Shown piece after piece: positions 1 through 7,958 of a DNA stretch of 64,000 bases. The notes beneath the pieces were generated by a model. It saw only the letters and a program-made list of their open reading frames with translations. It was not told where the DNA came from and ran no database searches. The stretch covers positions 1 to 64,000 of the forward strand of contig NZ_QPIX01000012.1 in NCBI RefSeq assembly GCF_003337715.1, written 5' to 3'. The translations under genes were made by a program, and so were the position numbers. The first letter of the stretch is position 1. The number at the start of each line of letters is the position of its first letter. Source of the stretch: Ciceribacter lividus. Lineage in GTDB: Bacteria > Pseudomonadota > Alphaproteobacteria > Rhizobiales > Rhizobiaceae.

Positions 1-63
1 GAGATTTCTCTAGAACGAAGGACATCGTCGCCAGCAGCGCCGCCGCCCTCGTCAGTGAGCGGA

Positions 64-93
64 TGTATAATCCTACCCCCTCAAACAAGTCAA
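64..93 (-). promoter_or_regulatory. Putative leftward sigma-70-type promoter
   Basis: Read on the minus strand, a TTGACT hexamer (positions 93-88) is followed after 18 bases by TATACA (69-64). Transcription would start near position 57 and run off the left edge. A possible ATG for a leftward gene lies at 25-23, with the open frame continuing out of the window, so the downstream gene cannot be identified. This is a consensus match by eye only. Confidence 0.4.
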
Positions 94-101
94 CAACCTT
101 T

Positions 102-117
102 TGTCAGAAAACTGACA
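102..117. promoter_or_regulatory. Perfect palindrome, putative operator
   Basis: TGTCAG-AAAA-CTGACA is a perfect inverted repeat of 6-base arms around four A residues. It lies just upstream of the -35 hexamer of the putative leftward promoter, where an activator or upstream-binding repressor would sit. The cognate regulator is unknown and may be encoded left of the window. Confidence 0.4.
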
Positions 118-312
118 TTTTCTTGTAACCGATTGATCATCAACGATTTATTCGAAATCGTCAGGAAATCGGCGGAAGAAGGTCGCCCAGACCCTCGCTC
201 ACGTAAGGAGCGCGCGATCCGTCTGTAGACTTGGTGAGCGTCGTCGCCGAATTCAAGGTCCAAATTCGAGGGAAGGAACGCCAACGCGCCCCTTCCCTCC
301 CCACCGAAAGCC
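118..312. other. Intergenic region without a gene
   Basis: No convincing coding frame is seen. A small hairpin (ACGATTT at 143-149, AAATCGT at 155-161, 5-base loop) lies downstream of the minus-strand aldehyde dehydrogenase genes and could help end their transcript, but it is short and lacks a clear U-run. Confidence 0.4.
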
Positions 313-1758
313 TCAGAACGGGTAGTGCTGGCCGGCATCCTCGACGGTCACCCAACGCAGCGTCGTGAACTCGTTGATCGCCGCCTTGCCGCCGAACCGG
401 CCGTAGCCGCTGCCCTTCACACCGCCGAACGGCATCTGTGCCTCGTCGGCAAGCGTCGGTCCGTTGACATGGCAAATCCCGGTCTCGAGCTGCTCGGCGA
501 CCTTTAGAGCGCGCTGGATGTCGCGGCTGAAGACTGCGGAAGACAGGCCGTATTCAGTGTCATTGGCGATGCGGATCGCCTCTTCATCTCCCGACACGCG
601 GATCACCGGTTTCACGGGACCGAAGGATTCCTCGGCATAGACCCGCATGCCGGGATGAACCCCGTCGATGACCGTGGCCTCGACCACCGACCCCTGCCGC
701 TTCCCGCCGGCGGCAACCTTCCCGCCCTTCTCGACGGCGTCGGCAACGAGGGCTTCCATTTTCGCGGCCGCCTCGGGGCTCACCAGCGAACCGAGTACCA
801 CGTGGCCGCGCGGGTCGCCCGCCGGCAGCCCGCCCGCGCGTGCGGCGAGCTTCTCCACGAATTCGTCGGCGATCTTTTCGTCGACGATGAAACGTTCCGT
901 CGACATGCAGATCTGGCCCTGGTTCATGAAGGCACCGAAGACCGCAGCGTTCACCGCCCCGTCGATGTCGGCATCGTCGAGCACGATGAGCGGTGCCTTG
1001 CCGCCGAGTTCGAGCAGCGCCGGCTTGAGATGCCGGCCACAGAGCTCGCCAATGATCCGCCCGACGCGCGTCGAGCCGGTGAAATTCACCCGCTTGACCT
1101 CGGGTGCTGCGATCAGCGCTTCGACAATCTCGGCCGCATTCTCCGGCGCGTTGGTGACGACGTTGACCACGCCCTCCGGGAAGCCGGCATCGATGAACAC
1201 CTGGCCGATCAGCACATGCAGCCCGGGGCAGAGCTCGGACGCCTTGAGGATGACGGTGTTGCCGCAGGCGAGCGCCATCGCGATCGCGCGCGTGCCGAGA
1301 ATGACCGGAGCATTCCACGGCGCGATACCCAAGCAGACCCCGACCGGCTGGCGGACCGCCATCGCGAGCGTTCCCGGCTTGTCGGACGGGATGATCTCGC
1401 CGGAAATCTGGGTGGTCATCGCAGCCGCCTCGCGCAGCATGCTCGCCGCGAGCATGACGTTGAAACCGGCCCAGGGTGCCGTGCCGCCGGTTTCGGCCGT
1501 CAATAGTGAGATAAAGTCCGGCGCTCTGGCGTCCATCGCATCGGCCGCTTTCATGAGAAGAGACCGCCGCGCTCCTGGACCGAGCTTCGACCAGGCCGGA
1601 AAAGCGGCAGACGCTGCCGCAACCGCCGCCCTGACATCGTCGAGGCCGGAGGCGGGCGCGACCGAGGCGACTTCACCGGTGAATGGATCACGGCGTTCGA
1701 AGGTGGCTCCGGTCACTGCGTCGACAGATTTGCCGTTGATGATCTGCTGTATTCTCAT
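313..1758 (-). CDS. NAD(P)-dependent aldehyde dehydrogenase (aromatic/salicylaldehyde-type)
   Basis: A 481-residue protein of the aldehyde dehydrogenase superfamily, which oxidises an aldehyde to the acid with NAD(P)+. The nucleophile loop is visible as NQGQICMST, the general-base segment as LELGGKAP, the cofactor-side motif as FTGSTRVGR, and the Rossmann entry as IAPWNAP. The start was placed at MRIQQIIN because a GAGGAG ribosome site precedes it; a longer frame upstream lacks one. The overall pattern (short N-terminus, C-terminus ending near FTTLRWVTVE) resembles vanillin/salicylaldehyde dehydrogenases, but the substrate cannot be fixed from sequence alone. It is the distal gene of a two-gene operon, 58 bases after its paralogue, divergent from an AraC regulator. 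Confidence 0.9.
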   Translation of the reverse strand: MRIQQIINGKSVDAVTGATFERRDPFTGEVASVAPASGLDDVRAAVAAASAAFPAWSKLGPGARRSLLMKAADAMDARAPDFISLLTAETGGTAPWAGFNVMLAASMLREAAAMTTQISGEIIPSDKPGTLAMAVRQPVGVCLGIAPWNAPVILGTRAIAMALACGNTVILKASELCPGLHVLIGQVFIDAGFPEGVVNVVTNAPENAAEIVEALIAAPEVKRVNFTGSTRVGRIIGELCGRHLKPALLELGGKAPLIVLDDADIDGAVNAAVFGAFMNQGQICMSTERFIVDEKIADEFVEKLAARAGGLPAGDPRGHVVLGSLVSPEAAAKMEALVADAVEKGGKVAAGGKRQGSVVEATVIDGVHPGMRVYAEESFGPVKPVIRVSGDEEAIRIANDTEYGLSSAVFSRDIQRALKVAEQLETGICHVNGPTLADEAQMPFGGVKGSGYGRFGGKAAINEFTTLRWVTVEDAGQHYPF

Positions 1759-1816
1759 GGTCGATCGTCTCCTCTCAAGATCTCTGGTGAAACAGGGTGG
1801 CGTGTGCAGCGCGCCG

Positions 1817-3268
1817 TCATATCGGGTAGGTCTCGCGGCGGCCATTGACGGTGATCCAGCGCAGTTCGGTGAACGCATCTACCGCCTGCATGCCGCCGAA
1901 GCGGCCATGGCCACTCGCCTTCACACCTCCGAAGGGTGCCTGCGGTTCGTCGGAAACCGTCGCGCCGTTGATGTGGCAAATGCCGGATTCGATCCGTCGT
2001 GCGACCTCCATCGCCCGTCCGACGTCCCGCCCGAAGACGGACGCCGAGAGCCCGTACTGGGTGTCGTTGGCGATCGTGACGGCCTCGTCGACGTCTGCAG
2101 CGCGGATGACGGCGACGACCGGCCCGAAACTCTCGTCGCCATAAAGGCGCATCGCCGGCGTCACGCCATCAAGCACGGTGGCGTCCATGAAGCTGTCGTG
2201 GCTCGTTCCACCCACGAGAAGACGTGCGCCCTTCGAAACCGCGTCCTCCACCAATGCCCGGACCCGCCTCACGGCCTCCGCACTGATCATTGAACCGAGC
2301 GGCGTACCCGCCCGTAGCGGGTCACCTGCCTTCAGACGCGCTGCCCGCGCGGCAAAGAGCGAGAGGAAATCCTCGGCGATCGCGTCGAGCAGGATGATGC
2401 GCTCGGTCGCCATGCAGATCTGGCCCTGGTTGAAGAAGGCTCCGAAGGCCGCCGCATCCGCGGCATGCTCGAGATCGGCATCCTCCAGCACCAGCATCGG
2501 CGCCTTGCCTCCCAGCTCGAGAAGGCAGGGCTTCAGGTGCCTGGCCGCGACCTGCCCCACCACGCGGCCGATGCGGGTCGAACCGGTAAAGTTGACGCGG
2601 CGAACGGCGGGATGGGCGATCAGCGTCTCGACGATGGCGGCCGCATCGGCCGGATCATTACTGACGACGTTCACCACGCCCGGCGGGAATCCGGCATCCC
2701 GCATGACGTCGCCGATCAGCCAATGGGTTCGCGGACAGAGTTCGGATGCCTTGAACACGACCGTATTGCCGCAGGCGAGCGGCATGGCTATTGCCCGGAA
2801 GCCGAGGGTTACCGGCGCATTCCACGGCGCAATCGCAAGGCAGACGCCGGCCGGTTGCCGGACGGCGAGCGACAACCGTCCCTCTACGGCGGAGGGTAAC
2901 ACAACCCCGCCTACGGCCGTGGTCATCGAGGCCGCGTCGCGGATGATCTCGGCGCCGAGCGAGAGATTGAAATCGCACCAACTGCGGGTGGCTCCGGTCT
3001 CCGCCGTCATCGCCGCCGCAAAATCGTCCGCCCGCGCGCTCAATATGTTTGCGGCACGTTCGAGAAGCGCGCGGCGTTCGCCGGGGCCGGTCGCGGACCA
3101 GGCGGGAAAGGCCGCCGCCGCCACATTCGCCGCACGTTCGGCATCTGCGGTCGAGGCCGCCGCAGCGACGGTCACGACCTCTCCGGTCACCGGATCGCGC
3201 CGGAGGAAGGTCGCCCCGCCGGCGGCATCCTCGTCGGCACTGCCGATCATCAGCCTCGCCTGGAACAT
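1817..3268 (-). CDS. NAD(P)-dependent aldehyde dehydrogenase, paralogue of the downstream gene
   Basis: A 483-residue aldehyde dehydrogenase with NQGQICMAT (catalytic Cys), LELGGKAP (Glu) and FTGSTRIGR. It is clearly paralogous to the 313-1758 gene along its whole length, including the C-terminus (FTELRWITVN versus FTTLRWVTVE), so the pair is best read as a tandem duplication that has diverged. It is promoter-proximal in the operon; its start ATG is preceded by a GAGGGGG tract. The operon reads away from the AraC-type gene at 3484, the likely regulator. Substrate unknown; an aromatic or semialdehyde compound is a guess from family resemblance. Confidence 0.9.
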   Translation of the reverse strand: MFQARLMIGSADEDAAGGATFLRRDPVTGEVVTVAAAASTADAERAANVAAAAFPAWSATGPGERRALLERAANILSARADDFAAAMTAETGATRSWCDFNLSLGAEIIRDAASMTTAVGGVVLPSAVEGRLSLAVRQPAGVCLAIAPWNAPVTLGFRAIAMPLACGNTVVFKASELCPRTHWLIGDVMRDAGFPPGVVNVVSNDPADAAAIVETLIAHPAVRRVNFTGSTRIGRVVGQVAARHLKPCLLELGGKAPMLVLEDADLEHAADAAAFGAFFNQGQICMATERIILLDAIAEDFLSLFAARAARLKAGDPLRAGTPLGSMISAEAVRRVRALVEDAVSKGARLLVGGTSHDSFMDATVLDGVTPAMRLYGDESFGPVVAVIRAADVDEAVTIANDTQYGLSASVFGRDVGRAMEVARRIESGICHINGATVSDEPQAPFGGVKASGHGRFGGMQAVDAFTELRWITVNGRRETYPI

Positions 3269-3409
3269 TTCGGCCCCCTCGGACCCGGGTTCAAAAACGG
3301 TTCTTCAGGGGAATCCTGGCGCAAGCCAGCCAATGCGCTGCCATGCCCGCCAAGCCTCCTCCCAAAGGCATTTTGCGAGCTTAGGGGTTGACCTCGGTGT
3401 TGAGAATGC

Positions 3410-3440
3410 GATTTTCTGGCAGCGACATGTGATTTTCCGG
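3410..3440. promoter_or_regulatory. Direct repeats spaced 21 bp, putative AraC-type operator
   Basis: GATTTTCTGG (3410-3419) and GATTTTCCGG (3431-3440) are near-identical direct repeats whose starts are exactly 21 bp apart, two helical turns. This is the usual arrangement of AraC/XylS half-sites. They lie in the divergent region between the aldehyde dehydrogenase operon and the AraC-type gene. Assignment to that regulator is inference. Confidence 0.5.
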
Positions 3441-3483
3441 TGATCTGCCATCGAAAGGCTGGGGACGGAAAGCCGGGGCTCCG

Positions 3484-4377
3484 ATGACCGACAGACACGC
3501 CATTCACCGCAAACTGCGCTGCAATCCGCTTTCTCCGGCCTTGGCGCGACGATCGATGCGCATCACCGCACCACCTTACGAACATTTCGCGCACGTGCTC
3601 GTTCTTTCTGGCGGACAAGTCAGACTGCGCTCGCCGGCGCGCGACGAGGTTCTCGCCGGTCCCGTCGTGGCGATCCTGCCGCCCTGCGACGACCCGTCCC
3701 TGGTCATCGACGCGGGCAGTACGGGTCACATTCTCGGTCTTTCAAGCATGCTTCTGGCGGAGGTAGTCGAAGATCAGCCCGAAGGCCACGGCCTCAGACT
3801 TCTGCTGTCGCAGGAGATCATCCGGCAGGACATCGAACGCGCGGAGGTCGAGGCTCTCGTTCCGCTGCTTCGGGGCCTTTCCGATGAACTCGAGCGGGAA
3901 CACCCGTCCATAATGGCCTCCTGCGCCTTTCTGCAGCTTCTCCTGTTGAGGGTCTGGCGTCTCACCGGCGCGGGTGACCTGCCTTTCACCAGGCCGGCGA
4001 AGACCGGCGACATTCTCCAGCGTTTTAGGCACCTCGTCGAAAGCCACTTCGAAGAACAGAGGCCAATCGGCTTCTACGCCGAACAGCTCGGCATTACCGC
4101 AGATCGGCTGCATTCGCTTTGCAGCAAGGCTCTCGGCAGGACACCGATCGAGCTTGTCCACGAGCGCACCATCCGCGAGGCAAAGATCAAGCTCGAACGC
4201 TCGCCGCGGAGCATCCATGGGATCGCCGAAAGCCTGGGCTTTCGCGATCCGACCTACTTCAGTCACTTCTTCAAGCGAAAAACCGGCCTATCCCCCGCCG
4301 CCTATCGCCAAAGCGTCGCCTCGATCGGCGGCGGGACGGGACAGGAAGAGCCGGCGAGCTACGCCGACTGGCCGTGA
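3484..4377 (+). CDS. AraC-family transcriptional regulator
   Basis: A 297-residue protein with a beta-rich N-terminal sensing region (residues about 20-110), a helical linker, and a C-terminal AraC/XylS double helix-turn-helix (about 185-285). The second recognition element is visible as SLGFRDPTYFSHFFKRKTG followed by SPAAYR, the family signature. It is transcribed divergently from the tandem aldehyde dehydrogenases, which are its probable targets, and a pair of direct repeats sits in the shared promoter region. The inducer is unknown. A shorter start at MRITAPPYEHF (3556) is also possible. Confidence 0.9.
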   Translation: MTDRHAIHRKLRCNPLSPALARRSMRITAPPYEHFAHVLVLSGGQVRLRSPARDEVLAGPVVAILPPCDDPSLVIDAGSTGHILGLSSMLLAEVVEDQPEGHGLRLLLSQEIIRQDIERAEVEALVPLLRGLSDELEREHPSIMASCAFLQLLLLRVWRLTGAGDLPFTRPAKTGDILQRFRHLVESHFEEQRPIGFYAEQLGITADRLHSLCSKALGRTPIELVHERTIREAKIKLERSPRSIHGIAESLGFRDPTYFSHFFKRKTGLSPAAYRQSVASIGGGTGQEEPASYADWP

Positions 4378-4545
4378 TCGATCCGGCACATGATCGAATC
4401 ACGGCGACAAACAGATATATCACGCCTGCCATTCGACCTCGGGCCTGACAGTTTGCCCTTTCCCCGACGGCAGCCGAGCGCAGCGATCGCCGCCGTATTC
4501 TTCACCGTGATGAAGACGCAGGACACACTCGCCTGACGGGGAGCA

Positions 4546-4566
4546 GCCGGGGAAATCTCCCCCGGC
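4546..4566 (-). terminator. GC-rich hairpin downstream of the small membrane protein gene
   Basis: GCCGGGG (4546-4552) pairs with CCCCGGC (4560-4566) around a 7-base loop. It lies 30 bases past the stop of the minus-strand gene at 4597. There is no clear U-run, so it may be a weak terminator or only an RNA-stabilising hairpin. Confidence 0.35.
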
Positions 4567-4596
4567 CGCACGCCAGACGAGACAAGCGAGGTGGCG

Positions 4597-4812
4597 TCAG
4601 CCCTTGGTGATCACGATCAGCGTCGTGAAGATCACCGGTACGGCCGTCAGAGCCGGCAGGATGATGGCCGGATAGCCGAAATAGCCGATCGCAAGAATCC
4701 AGACCAGGACCAGGTTGAGAATGAAGAGAAGCTTGGCAGTGGTCGGCCCGGTGAGGGCTTCCCTGAGCATCCATCCGAAAACAGGTACACTGTAGACCAT
4801 TCTTGCGAGCAT
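4597..4812 (-). CDS. Small two-helix membrane protein, unknown function
   Basis: A 71-residue protein starting at MLARMVYSVPVFGWML, chosen because a GGAGAAAGGA ribosome site precedes this ATG; a longer frame to 4881 has no such support. The N-terminus is amphipathic, followed by two hydrophobic segments (about residues 27-47 and 49-68) separated by a glycine-proline turn, ending in a short polar tail. No enzyme motif is present. An FNR/FixK-like box lies 32-45 bases upstream of the start. I do not recognise the family; a membrane accessory of respiration or stress is a guess from the box only. Confidence 0.6.
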   Translation of the reverse strand: MLARMVYSVPVFGWMLREALTGPTTAKLLFILNLVLVWILAIGYFGYPAIILPALTAVPVIFTTLIVITKG

Positions 4813-4843
4813 ATCGGATTTCCTTTCTCCACGGGCGGCAGCC

Positions 4844-4857
4844 TTGATTTTCGTCAA
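4844..4857 (-). promoter_or_regulatory. FNR/FixK-type box, one mismatch
   Basis: On the minus strand the sequence is TTGAC-GAAA-ATCAA, nine of ten positions of the TTGAT-N4-ATCAA consensus. It lies upstream of the small membrane protein gene, but so near the start codon that class II spacing (-41.5) would put the transcription start inside the coding region. It may act as a repressor site, serve another start, or be chance. Confidence 0.35.
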
Positions 4858-5035
4858 CCCGTAGACGCCATGGAGAGTCACCGCAATGCGGCATTTTGGC
4901 CTGTCGCCGCTTCCGACCGATTGCGCGCACCCGCGTCATCGGCTATCACCAATCGACCTGCACTGAAAAAGCCCGTGGTCACGACCGGAACGGTCCATTC
5001 CACGTCGCGAACCGGACGGCAGGCGAATTCAAAAC

Positions 5036-5228
5036 CAGCGATGGTTCCACCCGACGAAAACGAAGTGGTGGATGAAAAGGGAATACGGTGAGGATTACCC
5101 ATCAGGGGCCGAGACCGTAGCTGCCCCCGCAACTGTGAGCGGAGAGCGACGTCCAGCATGCCATTGGCCGGAAACGGTTGATAAGGCGGACCGAGCCGAG
5201 ACCCGCGAGCCAGGAGACCTGCCATCGC
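5036..5228 (+). promoter_or_regulatory. Cobalamin (adenosylcobalamin) riboswitch
   Basis: The conserved blocks occur in the right order on the plus strand: GGTGGATGAAAAGGGAA near 5070, an AACGGTGAGG-like segment, GCTGCCCCCGCAACTGTGAG near 5120-5140, GAGCGACGTCC, and the B12 box GAGCCAGGAGACCTGCC at 5210-5226. It ends about 67 bases before the start of the CbiM-like gene, which it presumably represses when cobalamin is plentiful. The outer limits are estimates. Confidence 0.93.
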
Positions 5229-5294
5229 CTCGGCCACGATTTTCGTGGCGTCTCAAGCAATTCCGCGCGGTGGGCGCGGAGGAAAGGCAATAGA

Positions 5295-5948
5295 ATGCAT
5301 ATTGAAGTTGGAATTATCGATCCTGTTCGTATCGCGCTTGCGAACGCAGCCGCCCTCAGCGTCGTCGCGTCCCAGCTGCCGGCCGTCGTGCGCAACCCGC
5401 TGGCCGTGCCGAAGACCCTCGTTTCGGCCGTGGTGTTTTCCGCGCTGATGCAAGCCTGGCATCTGCCGGTCGGCCCGTCCGAACTGCACCTCATCGGCGC
5501 AACGACCATTTACATGCTCTTCGGCTTCGCACCGGCCATGCTCGGCTTCGCGCTCGGCCTCGTCCTGCAGGCTTTCCTGTTCGAGCCCGGCGACATCCCG
5601 CATCTCGGCGTCAACGCCCTCTCGCTGATGGTGCCGATGATCGCGGTCCACTACAGCTTCGGCCGCCGGCTTTTCGACGCCAAACTGCGGGACCGTTTCA
5701 ACCTCGGCAAGGTCCTGCGCATCGACGCCGTCTATTACGCCGGCGTGTCGGCGATGGTCGGCTTCTGGCTGATGATCTCCAACGACGCGGTCGCCTTCAC
5801 CGACTGGGCCGCCTGGGTCGCAGCCTATTTCCCGGTCTTCCTGGTCGAAGCCTTCATCACCTTCACCGCCGTGTCCGTGATCAAGGGCTTCCGCGCCAAT
5901 GGGCTTGTCTCCCGCATGACCGAGGTCGGACGCCTGACCTTCGCCTGA
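5295..5948 (+). CDS. cbiM: CbiM-like energy-coupling-factor permease (cobalt uptake), solitary
   Basis: A 217-residue polytopic membrane protein. The mature N-terminus begins MHIEVG, keeping the His at position 2 that with the N-terminal amine binds the metal in CbiM/NikM proteins; this fixes the start at 5295 although the frame is open further upstream. A second conserved stretch, ELHLIGATTIYMLFGFAPA, follows. A cobalamin riboswitch lies directly upstream, so cobalt supply for B12 synthesis is the likely role. No CbiN, CbiQ or CbiO gene follows; the next gene is purC behind a terminator. It may work alone or share distant ECF subunits. Nickel specificity is less likely given the riboswitch. 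Confidence 0.82.
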   Translation: MHIEVGIIDPVRIALANAAALSVVASQLPAVVRNPLAVPKTLVSAVVFSALMQAWHLPVGPSELHLIGATTIYMLFGFAPAMLGFALGLVLQAFLFEPGDIPHLGVNALSLMVPMIAVHYSFGRRLFDAKLRDRFNLGKVLRIDAVYYAGVSAMVGFWLMISNDAVAFTDWAAWVAAYFPVFLVEAFITFTAVSVIKGFRANGLVSRMTEVGRLTFA

Positions 5949-5983
5949 TACCGCCAGGCGCTTCTGCCTGCTGCAAGAACCGG

Positions 5984-6018
5984 AAAGCGCGTGGCGACCA
6001 CCATGCGCTTTTTCTTTT
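5984..6018 (+). terminator. Rho-independent terminator after the CbiM-like gene
   Basis: AAAGCGC-GTGG (5984-5994) pairs with CCAC-cat-GCGCTTT (5998-6011, a three-base bulge), followed by the T-rich tail TTCTTTTG. It separates the riboswitch-controlled gene from purC. Confidence 0.7.
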
Positions 6019-6147
6019 GATAAGGAGCGGTCAAAGCGCCTTGGCTCTCCTTCCGCCGAAGGCCTCGCTTGACAAAACCCGGCGGTAAACTAAGGGTCCG
6101 GCGAGGACGACCGGCGTCCGTTCCATGACATCAGAAGGGCGAGGCCA

Positions 6148-7098
6148 TTGCGCATTCTCTCCGAAGCCTATTTCCCCGAACTGCCGAACTACTATCGTGG
6201 CAAGGTTCGCGAAAACTACGATCTTCCGGACGGCCGGCGCATCATCATCTCGACCGACCGGCTGAGCGCCTTCGACCGCATTCTCACCTGCATTCCCTAC
6301 AAGGGCCAGGTGCTGACCCAGACGGCCCGCTACTGGTTCGAGCAGACGAAGGATATCTGTCCGAACCACGTGCTGGACTACCCCGACCCGAACGTCGTCG
6401 TCGGCAAGAAACTCGACATCCTTCCCGTCGAGATCGTCGTGCGCGGATATCTCGCAGGCACGACGGGCACCTCCATCCTGACGCTCTACAAGGCCGGCCA
6501 GCGGGAGATGTATGGAATCCGGTTGCCGGACGGCATGCGCGACAACCAGGTCCTGCCGCAGGCGATCATCACCCCGACGAGCAAGGCTTTCGACGGCGGC
6601 CACGACGAGCCGCTGACGCCGGAGCAGATCGTCTCGACGGGACTGCTGACGCAGAAGCAGTGGGACATGCTTTCGGACTATGCGCTGGCGCTCTTCGCCC
6701 GGGGCCAGAAGCTCGCCGCAGAACGCGGACTCATCCTCGTCGACACCAAGTACGAGTTCGGTACCGACAAGGACGGCACCATCATCCTCGCCGACGAGAT
6801 CCATACGCCGGACAGCAGCCGCTACTGGATCGCCGATAGTTATCCCCGGCACTTCGAGAAGGGCGAACGTCCGGTGAGCTTCGACAAGGACTTCGTCCGC
6901 TCGTGGGTCGCCGAACGGTGCGATCCTTACAAGGACGACATTCCGGAAATTCCGGCGAAACTGGTCGAGGAAACCTCGAAGGTCTATATAAAGGCGTATG
7001 AGGCAATTACCGGCGAGACGTTCGTGCCGGACGACAGCGGTGAAACGCCGCTGGCGAGGGTTCGCGCAAATCTCGATCGCTACTTCCCAGGGAGCTGA
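6148..7098 (+). CDS. purC: Phosphoribosylaminoimidazole-succinocarboxamide synthase (SAICAR synthase)
   Basis: A 316-residue protein, of the longer SAICAR synthase type. It joins aspartate to CAIR using ATP in de novo purine synthesis. Diagnostic segments are [37 protein letters not shown] and [11 protein letters not shown], with the late [13 protein letters not shown] block. The start is TTG at 6148, preceded by an AAGGGCGAGG ribosome site, and gives the conserved opening [18 protein letters not shown]. It stands alone between a terminator and a TetR gene 8 bases downstream. The related genus usually also has a shorter purC elsewhere, so this may be a second isozyme. Confidence 0.93.
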   Translation: MRILSEAYFPELPNYYRGKVRENYDLPDGRRIIISTDRLSAFDRILTCIPYKGQVLTQTARYWFEQTKDICPNHVLDYPDPNVVVGKKLDILPVEIVVRGYLAGTTGTSILTLYKAGQREMYGIRLPDGMRDNQVLPQAIITPTSKAFDGGHDEPLTPEQIVSTGLLTQKQWDMLSDYALALFARGQKLAAERGLILVDTKYEFGTDKDGTIILADEIHTPDSSRYWIADSYPRHFEKGERPVSFDKDFVRSWVAERCDPYKDDIPEIPAKLVEETSKVYIKAYEAITGETFVPDDSGETPLARVRANLDRYFPGS

Positions 7099-7106
7099 GT
7101 GAAGCG

Positions 7107-7781
7107 TTGGCGATCGCGCCGAAAGAGGAAGGGCTCCCGGCGAGCAACGTACGGGCCGGCACGCGCACCGCGCGGAGCCAGCGCAAGCCCCGTCGCCCGG
7201 CCGCGGAGACGCGCGAGGACATCCTCAACACGGCCGAGGAACTATTCCGGACCAAGGGCTTCACGAACGTTGCGGTGGCAGACGTCGCCGCAGCGCTCGG
7301 CATGTCGCCGGCCAATGTGTTCAAGCATTTCCATTCGAAAGTTGACCTCGTCGACGCCATTTCCGTGCGCCACCTCGAAGCCATGATCGAACGGCTCGCA
7401 CGGCCGGACGACCGCAAGGCGCCCCCGGAGCGCCTTCTCCTCTTCGTCGAGCAGTTGATGGAAAGCCATCTGCAGGATCTCCAGAAGAGCCCGCACATCT
7501 TCGAGATGATCGTCTTTTCCGCCGGCCAGGAACTGGCCTGCGCCGAGCAATACCGCGAAATGCTGATCGACGACATCACCCGGATCATCGACGCGGGCGT
7601 CGAAAGCGGCGTCTACCACGTGAAGGACAGCCGCAAGACCGCCGAAGTCGCGGCAATGGCATTGGCCTGTGTGCTCCATCCGGTGTTGATCGCCAGGGAA
7701 AAGGCCGACATATTGGCAACACGTTGCCGTGAAGTTGTGGCTCTGATCGATACCGCACTGCAAAATCCGCTTGCAAAGTGA
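7107..7781 (+). CDS. TetR/AcrR-family transcriptional repressor of the RND pump
   Basis: A 224-residue protein with a basic N-terminal tail, a TetR helix-turn-helix at about residues 38-80 (TREDILNTAEELF, then VADVAAALGMSPANVFKHF) and a C-terminal ligand-binding helical domain. The likely start is TTG at 7107; a GTG at 7099 is in another frame. It precedes and is co-oriented with the RND efflux genes, and GTGACG-type half-sites lie between its stop codon and the first pump gene, so it probably represses the pump in the absence of a toxic ligand. It belongs to the same subtype as the TetR gene at 61866 (both carry MSPANV in the recognition helix). Confidence 0.87.
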   Translation: MAIAPKEEGLPASNVRAGTRTARSQRKPRRPAAETREDILNTAEELFRTKGFTNVAVADVAAALGMSPANVFKHFHSKVDLVDAISVRHLEAMIERLARPDDRKAPPERLLLFVEQLMESHLQDLQKSPHIFEMIVFSAGQELACAEQYREMLIDDITRIIDAGVESGVYHVKDSRKTAEVAAMALACVLHPVLIAREKADILATRCREVVALIDTALQNPLAK

Positions 7782-7855
7782 CGATACTCTTCTTACGTCA
7801 CTTCACATCGCCTCCCGTCCGGTGACGAGAGGACGACGCGGAATTATGCCGTCAC
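7776..7855. promoter_or_regulatory. Four GTGACG half-sites in alternating orientation, putative TetR operator
   Basis: AAGTGACG (7776-7783) and CGTCACTT (7796-7803) form a perfect 8-base inverted repeat with a 12-base spacer. A second pair, GTGACG (7822-7827) and CGTCAC (7850-7855), follows with a 22-base spacer. The array begins in the stop codon of the TetR gene and ends about 100 bases before the pump gene. The same GTGACG-N12-CGTCA layout recurs at the second TetR/RND locus (62491-62526). Confidence 0.55.
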
Positions 7856-7958
7856 CATCCCTTGTCCGGGATGAATGCGGCCCACGAAAAACTGACGCTT
7901 GCTAATTTTTGTCGGCCCTGCCGGCCCTCCCGTGCTCGCCTCTTTTCGGAAAGAAACG

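Noticed and set aside
134-144. TTGATCATCAA resembling an FNR box
   Set aside because: The half-sites are separated by one base instead of four, so it does not fit the FNR/FixK dimer.
4878-5237. Minus-strand frame across the cobalamin riboswitch
   Set aside because: The region is fully explained by conserved riboswitch blocks on the plus strand; no ribosome site for the frame.
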